Assembly (NCBI RefSeq): GCF_000520595.1
Contig: NZ_KI915037.1
Coordinates: 75,127-112,239 of the forward strand
Reading direction: 5' to 3'
Source: Arthrobacter sp. H5
GTDB taxonomy: Bacteria; Actinomycetota; Actinomycetes; Actinomycetales; Micrococcaceae
Length of the DNA: 37,113 nucleotides
In this document: in pieces, positions 25,038 through 34,126 of the stretch
How positions within the stretch are numbered: the stretch's first letter is position 1
Layout of the letters: each line of letters begins with the position of its first letter
Program-made: the position numbers and the translations under genes
The notes under the pieces: model-generated
Databases searched by the model: none
Told to the model about the DNA's origin: nothing
The model's input: the letters and a program-made list of their open reading frames with translations, nothing else

Positions 25038-25655
25038 GTGACGGACTTCGACGATGAGATGATCGACGCTGCGCTGGCAGCGAGCGGTTCCCCGGTGGAC
25101 CAGCCAAGAATCCAGCGGGCGGTGCGGGAGATCCTCGCCGCCATTGGCGAGGACCCTGAGCGTGACGGTCTCCGCGAAACCCCCAACCGTGTGGCGCGGG
25201 CCTATGCGGAGTTCTTTGCCGGTCTGCACCAAGACGCCGGTGAGGTTCTTTCCACGACTTTTAATCTTGATCATGAGGAACTGGTCCTGGTTAAGGACAT
25301 ACCGTTCTACTCGACGTGTGAGCACCACCTTGTTCCATTTCACGGGGCTGCACACATCGGCTACATCCCCTCGGCGGAGGGAAAGGTCACAGGCCTCAGC
25401 AAACTTGCGCGGCTGGTAGAGGTTTTTGCCCGCCGGCCGCAGGTGCAGGAGCGGCTGACCACCCAGATAGTCGATGCACTGATGACGCACCTGCAACCAA
25501 AGGGTGCCATTGTGGTTATTGAGTGCGAGCACATGTGCATGTCCATGCGCGGTATTCGCAAGCCCGGTGCAAAGACGGTCACCTCCGCTGTCCGCGGGCA
25601 GGTCAGGGACACGGCCACACGCGCGGAAGCAATGAGCTTGATACTCGGAAGATAG
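25038..25655 (+). CDS. folE: GTP cyclohydrolase I
   Basis: Converts GTP to 7,8-dihydroneopterin triphosphate, the first step of folate synthesis. The 205 residues carry the zinc ligands C94 and H97 in STCEHHLVP and C167 in [10 protein letters not shown], with GLSKLAR (119-125) between them, all as in the type IA enzyme. I prefer GTG 25038 over TTG 25035 because TAGGAT ends exactly six bases before it, giving a leaderless transcript. It heads the folate run folE-folP-folB-folK. Confidence 0.96.
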   Translation: MTDFDDEMIDAALAASGSPVDQPRIQRAVREILAAIGEDPERDGLRETPNRVARAYAEFFAGLHQDAGEVLSTTFNLDHEELVLVKDIPFYSTCEHHLVPFHGAAHIGYIPSAEGKVTGLSKLARLVEVFARRPQVQERLTTQIVDALMTHLQPKGAIVVIECEHMCMSMRGIRKPGAKTVTSAVRGQVRDTATRAEAMSLILGR

Positions 25656-25665
25656 GACTGAATAC

Positions 25666-26571
25666 ATGGATTCTCTTGCGGCAGCCCCTGGAACCGGACC
25701 GGCAACTTCACCGCTACCCGTACTGCGCCCCTCGCGGGTGGCCAAGTCCTTCTCCGACCTGCCCACCAACCGGACCCTGGTTATGGGAATTCTCAATGTC
25801 ACCCCGGACTCCTTCAGCGATGGGGGCAGGTTCTCTACGGCGGACGATGCAATCGCTGAAGGACTCCGCATGCACTACGCTGGCGCGGACATGATCGATG
25901 TGGGGGGAGAGTCCACCCGGCCCAACGCAGACAAAACCACCGTGGAAGAAGAGCAGAAACGCATCCTCCCGGTGGTGGCAGCCCTGGTGAAGGCCGGTGC
26001 GTTGGTCAGTGTTGACACCATGCACGCCAGCACCGCGGCAAGGGCCATTGATGCAGGGGCGGCCGTTGTCAATGACGTTTCCGGTCTGGACTTTGACCCG
26101 GAGATGCCGGCTCTCATCGCGGAACGGAAGGTGCCGTACGTGTTGATGCACCGCCGTGGAAATGCCCTGACCATGAACTCACTCGCCACGTATGACGATG
26201 TGGTGGAGGACGTTATTTCCGAGCTCATGAGCGTCCGGGACAAGTTCTACGCGGCCGGTGTCAGCCCGGAACAGATCATCTTGGATCCCGGAATCGGCTT
26301 CGCAAAAACTGACGAACAGAACTGGGATTTGCTTCGGTCCCTTGAACGGTTTGACGTGCTGGGGCACCGCGTCCTGGTGGGTGCTTCGCGCAAGCGTTTC
26401 CTGGGTACGCTGCTCACCATGGCCGGCAAGGCCGCCGCCCCGGCCGAACGCGACCACGCGAGTGCTGCCGTGTCCACTCTGGCGGCCGCCAACGGTGCCT
26501 GGTGCGTACGGGTGCACGACGTCGGACCCAGCCTTGATGCTGTCAAGGTCTCCGCGGCGTGGACCAAGTAG
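25666..26571 (+). CDS. folP: Dihydropteroate synthase
   Basis: Condenses 6-hydroxymethyl-7,8-dihydropterin pyrophosphate with p-aminobenzoate; the target of sulfonamides. The 301 residues include the two family signatures GILNVTPDSFSDGG (41-54) and GADMIDVGGESTRP (73-86), then VVNDVSGLD and DPGIGFAKT in the TIM barrel. About 35 N-terminal residues precede the barrel and look unstructured. It is 10 bp from folE, and its last bases are close to or overlap folB. Confidence 0.96.
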   Translation: MDSLAAAPGTGPATSPLPVLRPSRVAKSFSDLPTNRTLVMGILNVTPDSFSDGGRFSTADDAIAEGLRMHYAGADMIDVGGESTRPNADKTTVEEEQKRILPVVAALVKAGALVSVDTMHASTAARAIDAGAAVVNDVSGLDFDPEMPALIAERKVPYVLMHRRGNALTMNSLATYDDVVEDVISELMSVRDKFYAAGVSPEQIILDPGIGFAKTDEQNWDLLRSLERFDVLGHRVLVGASRKRFLGTLLTMAGKAAAPAERDHASAAVSTLAAANGAWCVRVHDVGPSLDAVKVSAAWTK

Positions 26572-26579
26572 GCGCTCCG

Positions 26580-26963
26580 ATGACACGCGCCCTGCCGGTC
26601 AGACAGGACACCATCGCGCTCAAGGGGATTACCGCCGTCGGGCACCACGGAGTCTTTGAACACGAACGGCGCAATGGTCAGCCTTTCATTGTGGACGCGG
26701 TGCTGTATCTGGATCTCCGGAGCGCGGGCACAACCGATGACCTGTCGCAGACCGCTCACTACGGAGAGCTGGCGGAACAGATTAAGGACCTGATCACCGG
26801 TGAGCCCCTGAACCTGATCGAAGCACTTGCCGAGCGCATTGCTGCCCACGTGCTGACGGCGTTCGCGGTGGATGCCGTCGAAGTAACCGTGCACAAGCCC
26901 AAAGCCCCCATCGAAGTACCTTTCGGCGATGTTGCGGTATCGATCTTCAGGGAACGCACATGA
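26580..26963 (+). CDS. folB: Dihydroneopterin aldolase
   Basis: Cleaves 7,8-dihydroneopterin to 6-hydroxymethyl-7,8-dihydropterin and glycolaldehyde. The 127 residues show IALKGITAVGHHGVFEHER (with the tyrosine/histidine-rich active-site start) and the late VTVHKPKAPI motif with the catalytic lysine. ATG 26580 is my choice; a GTG at 26559 inside folP would add seven residues. The stop overlaps the folK ATG by 4 bp. Confidence 0.93.
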   Translation: MTRALPVRQDTIALKGITAVGHHGVFEHERRNGQPFIVDAVLYLDLRSAGTTDDLSQTAHYGELAEQIKDLITGEPLNLIEALAERIAAHVLTAFAVDAVEVTVHKPKAPIEVPFGDVAVSIFRERT

Positions 26964-27454
26964 GCCGCGCTGTGCGCTCGGTGCTTGCGTTGGGCAGCAA
27001 TCTGGGGGAGAGCCGCGACACGTTATCCCTTGCCGTTGCGGATCTGGTTGATACTCCGCGGGTGAGGCTACGGGAGGTGTCGCCGATTGTCCTCACCAAG
27101 GCCGTGGGCGGGCCGGATCAACCGGACTACCTGAACATGGTGGTGGAGGTGGAAACCGACTTCTCACCGTATGAGCTGTTGGAACACTGCAAGGCGGTTG
27201 AGAACAAGCACCTGCGGGTTCGGACAGTCCGCTGGGGTCCGAGGACACTGGACATCGACATCATCACCTTTGGCGACTACACCTCGCAGGATGAGCAACT
27301 CACCATCCCCCACCCCCGCGCGGCGACCCGCGCCTTTGTGCTGCAGCCCTGGGTGTGGATGGATTCCTCGGCAGTCCTCGAGGGCAGGCTGGTGTCCGAG
27401 CTGGTTGAGCAGGCGGAGGACCTGGACGGCCTCGTTCCGTTCGAGGGGGTCTAA
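26960..27454 (+). CDS. folK: 2-amino-4-hydroxy-6-hydroxymethyldihydropteridine pyrophosphokinase
   Basis: Transfers pyrophosphate from ATP to 6-hydroxymethyl-7,8-dihydropterin, making the substrate of FolP. The 164 residues open with ALGSNLGESRD (10-20) and contain the family signature RWGPRTLDIDII with the two Mg-binding aspartates, then IPHPRAATRAFVLQP. Normal length. It overlaps the folB stop (ATGA) and is 4 bp from the next gene. Confidence 0.95.
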   Translation: MSRAVRSVLALGSNLGESRDTLSLAVADLVDTPRVRLREVSPIVLTKAVGGPDQPDYLNMVVEVETDFSPYELLEHCKAVENKHLRVRTVRWGPRTLDIDIITFGDYTSQDEQLTIPHPRAATRAFVLQPWVWMDSSAVLEGRLVSELVEQAEDLDGLVPFEGV

Positions 27455-27458
27455 CAGC

Positions 27459-27950
27459 GTGGATTCGATCAAGGTCAGTTGGTTGGCAGTGATTGGCCTG
27501 GTTGCTGCCGTGGCCGGGTGGCTTGTTAATTGGTGGGCTACGCGCAACGGCTTTCCGGCTCCGTCACTCCACCTCAGTGCCCTGCTCACGGTGGCGGTGG
27601 TGGTTGCCATAACCCTGATCTTCGGCCTGCGGGTGCGGCGTTGGCGCAACGGCAAGCGGGACCGTCCGCTGAGCGCCATCCTGGCGGCCCGCACCCTCGT
27701 CCTTGCCCAGGCAACCGCTTACGCGGGTGCGCTGAGTACGGGGTGGCATCTGGGAATCCTTTTGGATCAACTCACGCTCCTGTCCGTCCGGAACAACCTG
27801 GGACCGGTATGGGGGTCCCTTGCGCTGGTAGCCGGCGGTATAGCGATGATAATTGTTGGCATGGTGGTGGAAGGTTTCTGCAGGCTGCCACCCGATGACA
27901 ACGCCGATTCGGCAGAAACAAGTCAGGACGGCGAGGGGGAATATGCGTAA
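27459..27950 (+). CDS. DUF3180 membrane protein
   Basis: A 163-residue protein with four hydrophobic segments (about 4-24, 35-55, 77-95, 110-132), a basic loop WRNGKRDRP and an acidic C-terminal tail. It matches the actinobacterial DUF3180 family found right after folK; its function is unknown. The GTG start at 27459 has GAGGGGG nine bases upstream and sits 4 bp after folK, while the longer frame has no support. It overlaps the next gene by 8 bp. Confidence 0.8.
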   Translation: MDSIKVSWLAVIGLVAAVAGWLVNWWATRNGFPAPSLHLSALLTVAVVVAITLIFGLRVRRWRNGKRDRPLSAILAARTLVLAQATAYAGALSTGWHLGILLDQLTLLSVRNNLGPVWGSLALVAGGIAMIIVGMVVEGFCRLPPDDNADSAETSQDGEGEYA

Positions 27951-28455
27951 GGAACCGATTGATCCGGCGGGGCTCGACTGGACAAGGGTGTCACCGAAGT
28001 ACTTAACGGTTCAGTTGATCGCGTGGGCAGTGGAGGCCCTGATCTACCTCGTGGTCACCTCGGTGCCCCTGGTGCTGATGTTGACGGACGTGTGGCCCGG
28101 GTATCCGGCTTGGTTGGCCTGGGGGCTGCCCGCGGTGGTGCTCGTACTGGAACTGTGGCGCGTCATCCTGCTCCCGCGTCAGATCCGTTCCATCGGATAC
28201 GCGGAGCGGGACGAGGACCTCCTGGTACGCAGGGGCATTTTCTTCCAGCGCACCATGGTGGTGCCTTACGGCCGGATGCAGTACGTCGACGTGGCCGTGG
28301 GTCCGCTTGAGCGGGCTTTCGGGTTGTGCACGGTGAAGCTGCATACAGCCTCACCGGGAACCAATGCACAGCTTCCCGGCCTGCCCACTGAGGAAGGGGC
28401 GCGGCTGCGGGAGCAGCTGTCCGAGCGCGGCGAAGCGAAGCTGGCCGGACTGTGA
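27943..28455 (+). CDS. PH-domain membrane protein, YdbS-like (bPH2)
   Basis: The 170 residues have two membrane segments (about 21-45 and 54-75) followed by a bacterial PH-like domain (bPH2): LLVRRGIFFQRTMVVPYGRMQYVDVAVGPLERAFG, here cited only as a pattern at about 92-126, and the strand CTVKLHTAS. It resembles YdbS of Bacillus, which works with YdbT, the type of the next gene; the pair has been linked to membrane-targeting antimicrobials there. The start has GAGGGGGA just upstream and overlaps DUF3180. Its stop overlaps the next GTG. Confidence 0.8.
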   Translation: MRKEPIDPAGLDWTRVSPKYLTVQLIAWAVEALIYLVVTSVPLVLMLTDVWPGYPAWLAWGLPAVVLVLELWRVILLPRQIRSIGYAERDEDLLVRRGIFFQRTMVVPYGRMQYVDVAVGPLERAFGLCTVKLHTASPGTNAQLPGLPTEEGARLREQLSERGEAKLAGL

Positions 28456-30014
28456 CCAGCGAACCCGCAGCCGAAAGTGGCAGCCAGCACTCCGGCGTCG
28501 TCCCCGACCCGGCCCTGCTGGCGGCGCCCCAGGACGAGTGGAAGCGCGTCCACATCATCTCGCCCCTGGTGCGCGGCTGGATTGCGCTGGTGGCCATCAT
28601 CTTCTTTGCCGGCCGTGACTGGTTTGAAAGCCTCCTGAGCGGTGAGGATGCGGTGGGACTGCCGGGTGACGGCGGCGCCCGCCTTCCGTGGGCGATCGCC
28701 ATCATTACCGGAGTGGTACTGCTGGTTGCCGCGGGCTTCCTGCTGTCCTGGTACTTCACCCGGTACCAGGTGACCGAGCAGCATGTGAAAGTGAACTCGG
28801 GCATTATCTTCAGGCAGAACCGGCAGGCCAGGCTGGACCGTGTGCAGGCCATTGACGTGGTGCAGCCGTTCCTGGCTCGGATTTTTGGCTTGGCGGAACT
28901 GAAGTTCGAAGTGGCCGATGCCGGGGAATCCGCGGTGAAACTCGCCTTCCTGAAGTTGAAGGACGCCCAGCAGCTGCGCGCCACCATCCTCGCGCGTGCC
29001 GCCGGTGTAACGATCGATCCCGAGCATCCCGACGAAATCCAGGAAGCCCCCGAAAGGGAGGTTCTGGCACTGACGCCGCGGCGGGTTTTTGGTGCGGCTG
29101 CGCTTTCAGGCACCACTATCTTCCTTATCCTTGCGCTCGTAGCGGTGATTGTCCTCGCGGTGCTGGCCCGTACCGGGGCGCTGCTGGCGATCGTCATCCC
29201 GGTGGGACTGGCGGTGGTCGGCGGCTACTGGAGCGTCATCAATACCGGCTTCAATTTCCGTGCAGCGATTTCACCGGACGGCATCCGTATCCGTTACGGG
29301 CTGCTGGATACCCGGACGCAGACTGTTCCGCCGGGCCGCGTGCAGGCCGTTGGAATCATCCAGTCGCCGCTCTGGCGAATCAAAGGCTGGTACAAAGTGA
29401 CTGTCAACGTGGCCGGCTATGGTGCGGCGGCCAGCGGGGAGTCGCAGGCACGCGCCACCATCCTGCCGGTGGGAACCCGGGACGAGGTTCTGCAGATCCT
29501 TGCCTTGGTCCTCCCCGATCCGGGAACCGAAAACCCGGTTGACGTTTTCACTGCCGGCATTCGAGGGCGGGACAACGACGGCGGATTTGTCACCTCTCCG
29601 CGGCGGGCGCGGCCTATTGCCCCGTTGGCGTGGCGCCGAAACGGGTTTAAGGTCACCGATACTGCCCTGCTGGTGCGGTCGGGCGCCTGGTGGCGCCAGC
29701 TCGCCGTCGTACCTCATGAGCGCACCCAATCGCTGGCCGTACACCAAGGGCCGCTTGCGCGGAGGTTTGGGGTGGCCGACGTGATACTGCACACCACACC
29801 GGGGCCTGTTTCGCCCCGCGTGGTCCAGACCGGCCAGGACGCGGCGTGGACCCTTTTCCACGAGCAGGCGCGGCGCGCAGCAGATGCACGCAGACGCAGC
29901 GGCCCTGAACAGTGGATGCGCCCCGTGGAGGAACCCCAGCGGGTTTCCATGCCGCAACCGCCCACCTATTCGGCACTGGACCGCCCTGATGAGGCCCCCA
30001 ATGACAACCGCTAG
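28452..30014 (+). CDS. PH-domain membrane protein, YdbT-like, with three bPH2 domains
   Basis: The 520 residues hold two pairs of membrane segments (about 38-54 and 80-101; 215-237 and 243-262) and three bPH2 domains (about 103-180, 265-345 and 405-475). Each domain repeats the pattern G...R...P..R.Q..., then a proximal RxFG or WRxxG and a strand, for example ERTQSLAVHQGPLARRFG. YdbT-like proteins form a unit with YdbS; the function is unknown. GTG 28452 overlaps the previous stop by 4 bp, and the end overlaps the DUF2520 gene by 14 bp. Confidence 0.8.
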   Translation: MTSEPAAESGSQHSGVVPDPALLAAPQDEWKRVHIISPLVRGWIALVAIIFFAGRDWFESLLSGEDAVGLPGDGGARLPWAIAIITGVVLLVAAGFLLSWYFTRYQVTEQHVKVNSGIIFRQNRQARLDRVQAIDVVQPFLARIFGLAELKFEVADAGESAVKLAFLKLKDAQQLRATILARAAGVTIDPEHPDEIQEAPEREVLALTPRRVFGAAALSGTTIFLILALVAVIVLAVLARTGALLAIVIPVGLAVVGGYWSVINTGFNFRAAISPDGIRIRYGLLDTRTQTVPPGRVQAVGIIQSPLWRIKGWYKVTVNVAGYGAAASGESQARATILPVGTRDEVLQILALVLPDPGTENPVDVFTAGIRGRDNDGGFVTSPRRARPIAPLAWRRNGFKVTDTALLVRSGAWWRQLAVVPHERTQSLAVHQGPLARRFGVADVILHTTPGPVSPRVVQTGQDAAWTLFHEQARRAADARRRSGPEQWMRPVEEPQRVSMPQPPTYSALDRPDEAPNDNR

Positions 30015-30906
30015 GACCTCCCGCCGCCCCGGACGACTGGGGGTGGGGGTGATCGGGGCGGGCAAGGTGGGCGCCGTCCTTGGCGCGGCCCTCAGGGCGG
30101 CGGAACACGCCATTGTGGGTGTGTCGGCGGTGTCCGAGGCAAGTCGCGAACGTGCGGAAAACCTCCTGCCGGGCGTGCCGGTCCTGGAGATCCCGGACAT
30201 CATTGAGCGGTCCGAACTGGTATTGCTTGCAGTGCCCGACGACGCCCTGCCGGACTTGGTTGCCGGACTAGCGGCGGTGGGAGCCTGGCAGCCCGGGCAG
30301 TTGGTGGCACACACCTCCGGCAGGCACGGCATCGGTGTGCTGGATCCCGCCTGCGCTGTCGGTGTGATTCCGTTGGCGCTGCATCCGGCCATGACCTTCA
30401 CCGGGATGAGCCTGGACCTGACCCGGCTGCCTGACTGCTCGTTTGGTGTGAGCGCACCGGTGGCTGTCCTGCCTGTGGCGCAGGCGCTGGTGGTTGAGAT
30501 GGGCGCCGAGCCGGTGGTGATCGAAGAGGAACACAGGGTTCTCTATCATGTTGCCCTCGCGCACGCGTCCAACCATCTGGTTACCATTGCGGCGCAATCA
30601 ACCCAACTACTGACCGATATCGGGGTGGAGCGGCCGGACCGCCTCCTTGGGCCGCTCATGCGGGCGTCCCTGGAAAACGCGCTGTCCGCTGGAGAGGGTG
30701 CGCTGACTGGACCAGTCGCGCGGGGAGATGTGGGAACAGTCGCTGCACATGCCGCCGCGCTGGCGGGCCAGGACTCCGAGGACATCCGGATCGCGTTCCG
30801 GGAACTCGCCAGTGCAACATCACGGCGGGCGGTGGACCGGGGCCTTCTCACCGAAGAACAGGGCCGGGCCATTGAAGCGGCGTTGATCATCGGAGACGGC
30901 AATTGA
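30001..30906 (+). CDS. Rossmann-like/DUF2520 dehydrogenase-like protein
   Basis: The 301 residues begin with a dinucleotide-binding fold: [16 protein letters not shown] (15-30, GxGxxG), followed by [13 protein letters not shown] and AHTSGRHG, then a helical C-terminal DUF2520 domain starting near HPAMTF. The layout is that of 6-phosphogluconate-dehydrogenase-like enzymes such as ketopantoate reductase (PanE). It is fused by overlap to panC (TTGA), a conserved actinobacterial arrangement, so a role in pantothenate synthesis is likely but not shown. ATG 30001 has GAGG upstream. Confidence 0.82.
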   Translation: MTTARTSRRPGRLGVGVIGAGKVGAVLGAALRAAEHAIVGVSAVSEASRERAENLLPGVPVLEIPDIIERSELVLLAVPDDALPDLVAGLAAVGAWQPGQLVAHTSGRHGIGVLDPACAVGVIPLALHPAMTFTGMSLDLTRLPDCSFGVSAPVAVLPVAQALVVEMGAEPVVIEEEHRVLYHVALAHASNHLVTIAAQSTQLLTDIGVERPDRLLGPLMRASLENALSAGEGALTGPVARGDVGTVAAHAAALAGQDSEDIRIAFRELASATSRRAVDRGLLTEEQGRAIEAALIIGDGN

Positions 30907-31823
30907 GCACACTGCCCCGCCTGGTAACAAACGGAGCCGCGCTTCGGCAGGCTTCAACCAACCTTCTTACTGCCGCCGGAAATGGTTCACGGCTGGGGCT
31001 CATGCCGACCATGGGCGCACTTCATGAGGGCCACGCCGGATTGGCGGCCGCCATGCGGAGCGACACTGATGTGACAATCGCTTCCATCTTTGTTAATCCG
31101 CTGCAGTTCGGAGAGTCGGCTGACCTTGAGCGGTATCCACGGACTCTGGAGACGGACTTGGAGCTGCTTGGCGACTGCGGTGTGGACCTGGTGTTTGCCC
31201 CAGCCCAGGGTGAGGTCTATCCGGACGGCCGTCCGATGGTCACACTCCAGTCCGGTCCGTTGGGTGAAAAGTTTGAAGGCGCGGCCCGGCCCGCCCATTT
31301 TGACGGCATGTTGACCGTTGTTGCAAAGCTGTTCCATTTAGCCTGGCCGGCGGTTGATGCCCGCTACCGGGCATACTTTGGCCAAAAAGACGCACAGCAA
31401 CTCGCGTTGATCAGAAGAATGGTCCGTGACCTGAACTTTCCAATGGAGATTGTTGCAGTGCCAACGGTTCGCACTGATGACGGGCTCGCGCTGTCCAGCC
31501 GAAACAGGTTCCTCAGCGGCGACGAGCGTGACGCCGCACTGGTGCTCTCACGTGCACTGCGGTTGTTGGTTGGACGTGCCGAGCGCAACGAACCCCTGGA
31601 CCTGGATTCCGCCGTCGCACTGGTCGACAGCCAGCCCCTTGTCCAGACCGATTATTTTGACGTCGTCGATCCGCTGACCCTGGAACCCTTGGCGTTCAAT
31701 TGCCGCGAAACCCCGTTTACCGGTGAGGGACTCGCGCTGATTGCCGCGCGCGTGGGCACCGTGCGGCTGATTGACAATATGCCGCTCCTCGGCGGACAAA
31801 GCAGCCCGGTCCTTAACCGGTAA
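30903..31823 (+). CDS. panC: Pantothenate synthetase (pantoate--beta-alanine ligase)
   Basis: Joins pantoate and beta-alanine using ATP to form pantothenate, the precursor of coenzyme A. The 306 residues show the HIGH-like ATP site [11 protein letters not shown] (34-44), [10 protein letters not shown] (61-70), [10 protein letters not shown] and a late SSRNRFLS motif, all conserved. The start is TTG 30903 overlapping the previous stop by 4 bp, with GGAGA seven bases upstream. It is directly followed by lysS. Confidence 0.95.
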   Translation: MSTLPRLVTNGAALRQASTNLLTAAGNGSRLGLMPTMGALHEGHAGLAAAMRSDTDVTIASIFVNPLQFGESADLERYPRTLETDLELLGDCGVDLVFAPAQGEVYPDGRPMVTLQSGPLGEKFEGAARPAHFDGMLTVVAKLFHLAWPAVDARYRAYFGQKDAQQLALIRRMVRDLNFPMEIVAVPTVRTDDGLALSSRNRFLSGDERDAALVLSRALRLLVGRAERNEPLDLDSAVALVDSQPLVQTDYFDVVDPLTLEPLAFNCRETPFTGEGLALIAARVGTVRLIDNMPLLGGQSSPVLNR

Positions 31824-31834
31824 CCTTGTATATC

Positions 31835-33346
31835 GTGACCACCGAACATACCCAGTCGACCGCAGAGTCCACCGAAGAGTTCACCGAGCAGATGCGAATC
31901 CGCATGGAGAAGCGGGCCCGCATCCTGGAACGCGGCGATGAAGCGTACTCAGTCAAGCCGGATCGTACCCATGCTCTTGCCGAGATCCGGACGCGGTTCG
32001 AGGCCCTGGCGGCGGGCGAATCCACGGGCGAGAAGGTGGGTGTGGTTGGCCGGGTCGTGTTCATCCGCAACTCTGGAAAACTGTGCTTCGCTATGCTGCA
32101 GGAGGGAAACGGCACCCGTCTGCAGATCATGCTGAGCCTCGCCGTGGTGGGTGGGGAGGCCCTGACCGACTGGAAGTCGACGGTGGACCTCGGCGACCAC
32201 ATCCTGGTGCAAGGCGAGGTGATCAGTTCGAGGACCGGTGAACTGTCCGTCATGGCGGATGCCTGGGAGATGGCGTCCAAGGCGCTGCGGCCGCTGCCCA
32301 CGCTCCACGCCGGCGTGAATGAGGAGACCCGCGTCAGGCAGCGTTACGTGGACCTCATGGTCCGCCAGGAGGCCCGGGATATGGTCATGCGCCGGGCGGC
32401 CATCACCAGGTCCATCCGGGAGACCCTGCACGCGCGTGAGTATGTTGAGGTGGAAACCCCCATCCTCCAGCTGGTGCACGGCGGCGCGACCGCCCGCCCC
32501 TTTGAAACCCACCTCAACGCCTTTGATCAGAAAATGACACTCCGAATTGCGCTCGAACTTTATTTGAAGCGGGCTGTGGTCGGTGGAATTGATCGTGTCT
32601 ATGAGATCGGAAGGATATTCCGAAACGAAGGCGTGGACTCAACACACAGCCCTGAATTCACCATGCTTGAGTGCTATGAAGCCTACGCGGACCAGTTTGT
32701 GATGGCGGACCGGATGAGGGAGATAATCCTGAATTGTGCCGACCTGCTTGGATCACGCACCATTGAAACGACCGCCGGAACCATTGACTTAAATGGCGAA
32801 TGGCGATGGCTTGGAGTTTATCCGGGCCTGTCCGAGGCCGTGGGGCGCGAGATTACCCCGGCTACGGACAAAGCAACACTTGTAGATGTGGCGCAGGACC
32901 GTGGAATCAAGACGGATCCTGCCTGGAGTACTGAGAAAATGGTTGTTGAACTTTTTGGGGAAATTGTGGAGCCAACCCTGATCCAACCCACTTTCGTGTT
33001 CGATTATCCACCATCTGCCCAACCACTGGCGCGGCAGCACAGGGAGAATCCACAACTTATCGAAGCGTGGGACCTGATTATCGGCGGCATGGAGCGGGGA
33101 ACCGCATTCTCGGAACTCATCGACCCAGTCATCCAGCGCGAAAGATTGACGGAACAGTCGCGTCGAGCGGCTGCAGGGGACGATGAGGCAATGCAGTTGG
33201 ATGAGGATTTCCTACGGGCGCTGGAATACGGCGCACCGCCCATGGGTGGTATTGGCCTGGGAATCGACCGCCTGGTAATGCTGTTTACCAATGTCGGAAT
33301 CAGGGAATCCATCCTGTTTCCAATGCTCAAGCCGGAACTGGGCTGA
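31835..33346 (+). CDS. lysS: Lysyl-tRNA synthetase (class II)
   Basis: Charges tRNA-Lys with lysine. The protein has an N-terminal OB-fold anticodon-binding domain (about 50-150, [18 protein letters not shown]) and a class II catalytic core with motif 2 [18 protein letters not shown] and motif 3 [12 protein letters not shown]. About 503 residues from GTG 31835, or 506 from TTG 31826; neither has a clear ribosome-binding site, and panC ends only 2-11 bp upstream, so the start is open. The second half of the gene has visibly lower GC than the first. Confidence 0.95.
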   Translation: MTTEHTQSTAESTEEFTEQMRIRMEKRARILERGDEAYSVKPDRTHALAEIRTRFEALAAGESTGEKVGVVGRVVFIRNSGKLCFAMLQEGNGTRLQIMLSLAVVGGEALTDWKSTVDLGDHILVQGEVISSRTGELSVMADAWEMASKALRPLPTLHAGVNEETRVRQRYVDLMVRQEARDMVMRRAAITRSIRETLHAREYVEVETPILQLVHGGATARPFETHLNAFDQKMTLRIALELYLKRAVVGGIDRVYEIGRIFRNEGVDSTHSPEFTMLECYEAYADQFVMADRMREIILNCADLLGSRTIETTAGTIDLNGEWRWLGVYPGLSEAVGREITPATDKATLVDVAQDRGIKTDPAWSTEKMVVELFGEIVEPTLIQPTFVFDYPPSAQPLARQHRENPQLIEAWDLIIGGMERGTAFSELIDPVIQRERLTEQSRRAAAGDDEAMQLDEDFLRALEYGAPPMGGIGLGIDRLVMLFTNVGIRESILFPMLKPELG

Positions 33347-33349
33347 ACC

Positions 33350-33544
33350 ATGGAATATCTTGCTGTACTCCTTCCGTCAGCGGCAGTCGGGGCGATCTTT
33401 TATTTTGTGATGCGATCAATTTTTAATGCTGACCGAACGGAACGCGCGGCTATGGCTGAAGCGGAACGGGCACAGGACAGAAAAGATGCGGACGCGAAAA
33501 ATCCCGCCGCTGATGAGCTGGAACCGGAAGAGCCGGGGCGCTGA
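33350..33544 (+). CDS. Small single-pass membrane protein (64 aa)
   Basis: One N-terminal membrane helix (about 4-22, LAVLLPSAAVGAIFYFVMR) is followed by a charged tail rich in Ala, Glu, Asp and Arg. It starts 3 bp after lysS and would be cotranscribed. No function can be given. Codon use and position support a real gene. Confidence 0.65.
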   Translation: MEYLAVLLPSAAVGAIFYFVMRSIFNADRTERAAMAEAERAQDRKDADAKNPAADELEPEEPGR

Positions 33545-33576
33545 TCCCGAAGCCCCATTGTTCCTGCGGGATTCTT

Positions 33577-33606
33577 TTGACGAACGCAATGGCCACGACG
33601 CATAAT
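33577..33606 (+). promoter_or_regulatory. Sigma-70-type promoter of lsr2
   Basis: TTGACG (33577-33582), an 18-bp spacer and CATAAT (33601-33606) form the best -35/-10 pair of the window. A start near 33613 would give a leader of about 38 nt ending in AGGAG before the GTG. This fits strong vegetative expression of an abundant nucleoid protein. Confidence 0.7.
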
Positions 33607-33650
33607 TACTCTTGATATAGAAAGTTCCCACTTATCTTCAGGAGTTCACC

Positions 33651-33974
33651 GTGGCGCAAAAGGTAAAGATCATTCTCATTGACGACCTTGACGGCGGCGA
33701 AGCGGAGGAGACAGTCAGATTCGGACTCGACGGAGTTCAGTATGAAATGGATCTTTCCTCATCCCACGCAAAGGAATTGCGCGACGCACTATCGCTTTAT
33801 GTCGCCGGCGCGCGCAGGAGCACGCAGGCCGCGAAAACGCGGGGAGTTGTTCCCGCCCGTAATCAGGAGGCATCGCAGATCCGCGAATGGGCACGGGCCA
33901 ACGGGTACAACGTTTCTTCACGCGGCAGGGTGAACAGTGAAATTGTGGACGCCTACCGGTCGGCCCAGCACTAA
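33651..33974 (+). CDS. lsr2: Lsr2 nucleoid-associated protein
   Basis: A small H-NS-like protein that bridges DNA and silences AT-rich, often foreign, genes in actinobacteria. The 107 residues have an N-terminal oligomerisation domain (VKIILIDDLDGGEAEETVRFGLDG) and a C-terminal DNA-binding domain with the AT-hook-like RGR motif (91-93) in NVSSRGRVNSEIVDAY. GTG start with AGGAG six bases before and a clear promoter upstream. It is a single gene, 152 bp before clpC. Confidence 0.95.
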   Translation: MAQKVKIILIDDLDGGEAEETVRFGLDGVQYEMDLSSSHAKELRDALSLYVAGARRSTQAAKTRGVVPARNQEASQIREWARANGYNVSSRGRVNSEIVDAYRSAQH

Positions 33975-34049
33975 CCGCAGGCTGACCAACCCCCTTTTCC
34001 TCCGGTTGCGCCCAAAGCTGAACCAGCCGCTCAGACCAGTCGTTTATCT

Positions 34050-34063
34050 CGCCTGTGGCGAAC
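34050..34063. promoter_or_regulatory. Candidate ClgR box upstream of clpC
   Basis: Read on the minus strand, GTTCGC-CACAG-GCG matches the ClgR motif GTTCGC-N5-GCG described for Streptomyces clp genes; the plus strand shows the dyad TCGCC-TGT-GGCGA at 34049-34061. It is about 64 bp before the clpC ATG and centred about 46 bp before the predicted start of transcription. ClgR activates clp genes in actinobacteria. Confidence 0.55.
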
Positions 34064-34090
34064 ACGCTCCAAAACCAGTTCGAGGGCACG

Positions 34091-34096
34091 TAGCAT
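34091..34096 (+). promoter_or_regulatory. Possible -10 element of clpC
   Basis: TAGCAT fits TANNNT and would start transcription near 34103. No good -35 lies 17 bp upstream, which fits an activator-dependent promoter next to the proposed ClgR box. Confidence 0.35.
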
Positions 34097-34126
34097 CGAA
34101 TTACGCGTTAGCAAGGAGTGTGTCTC

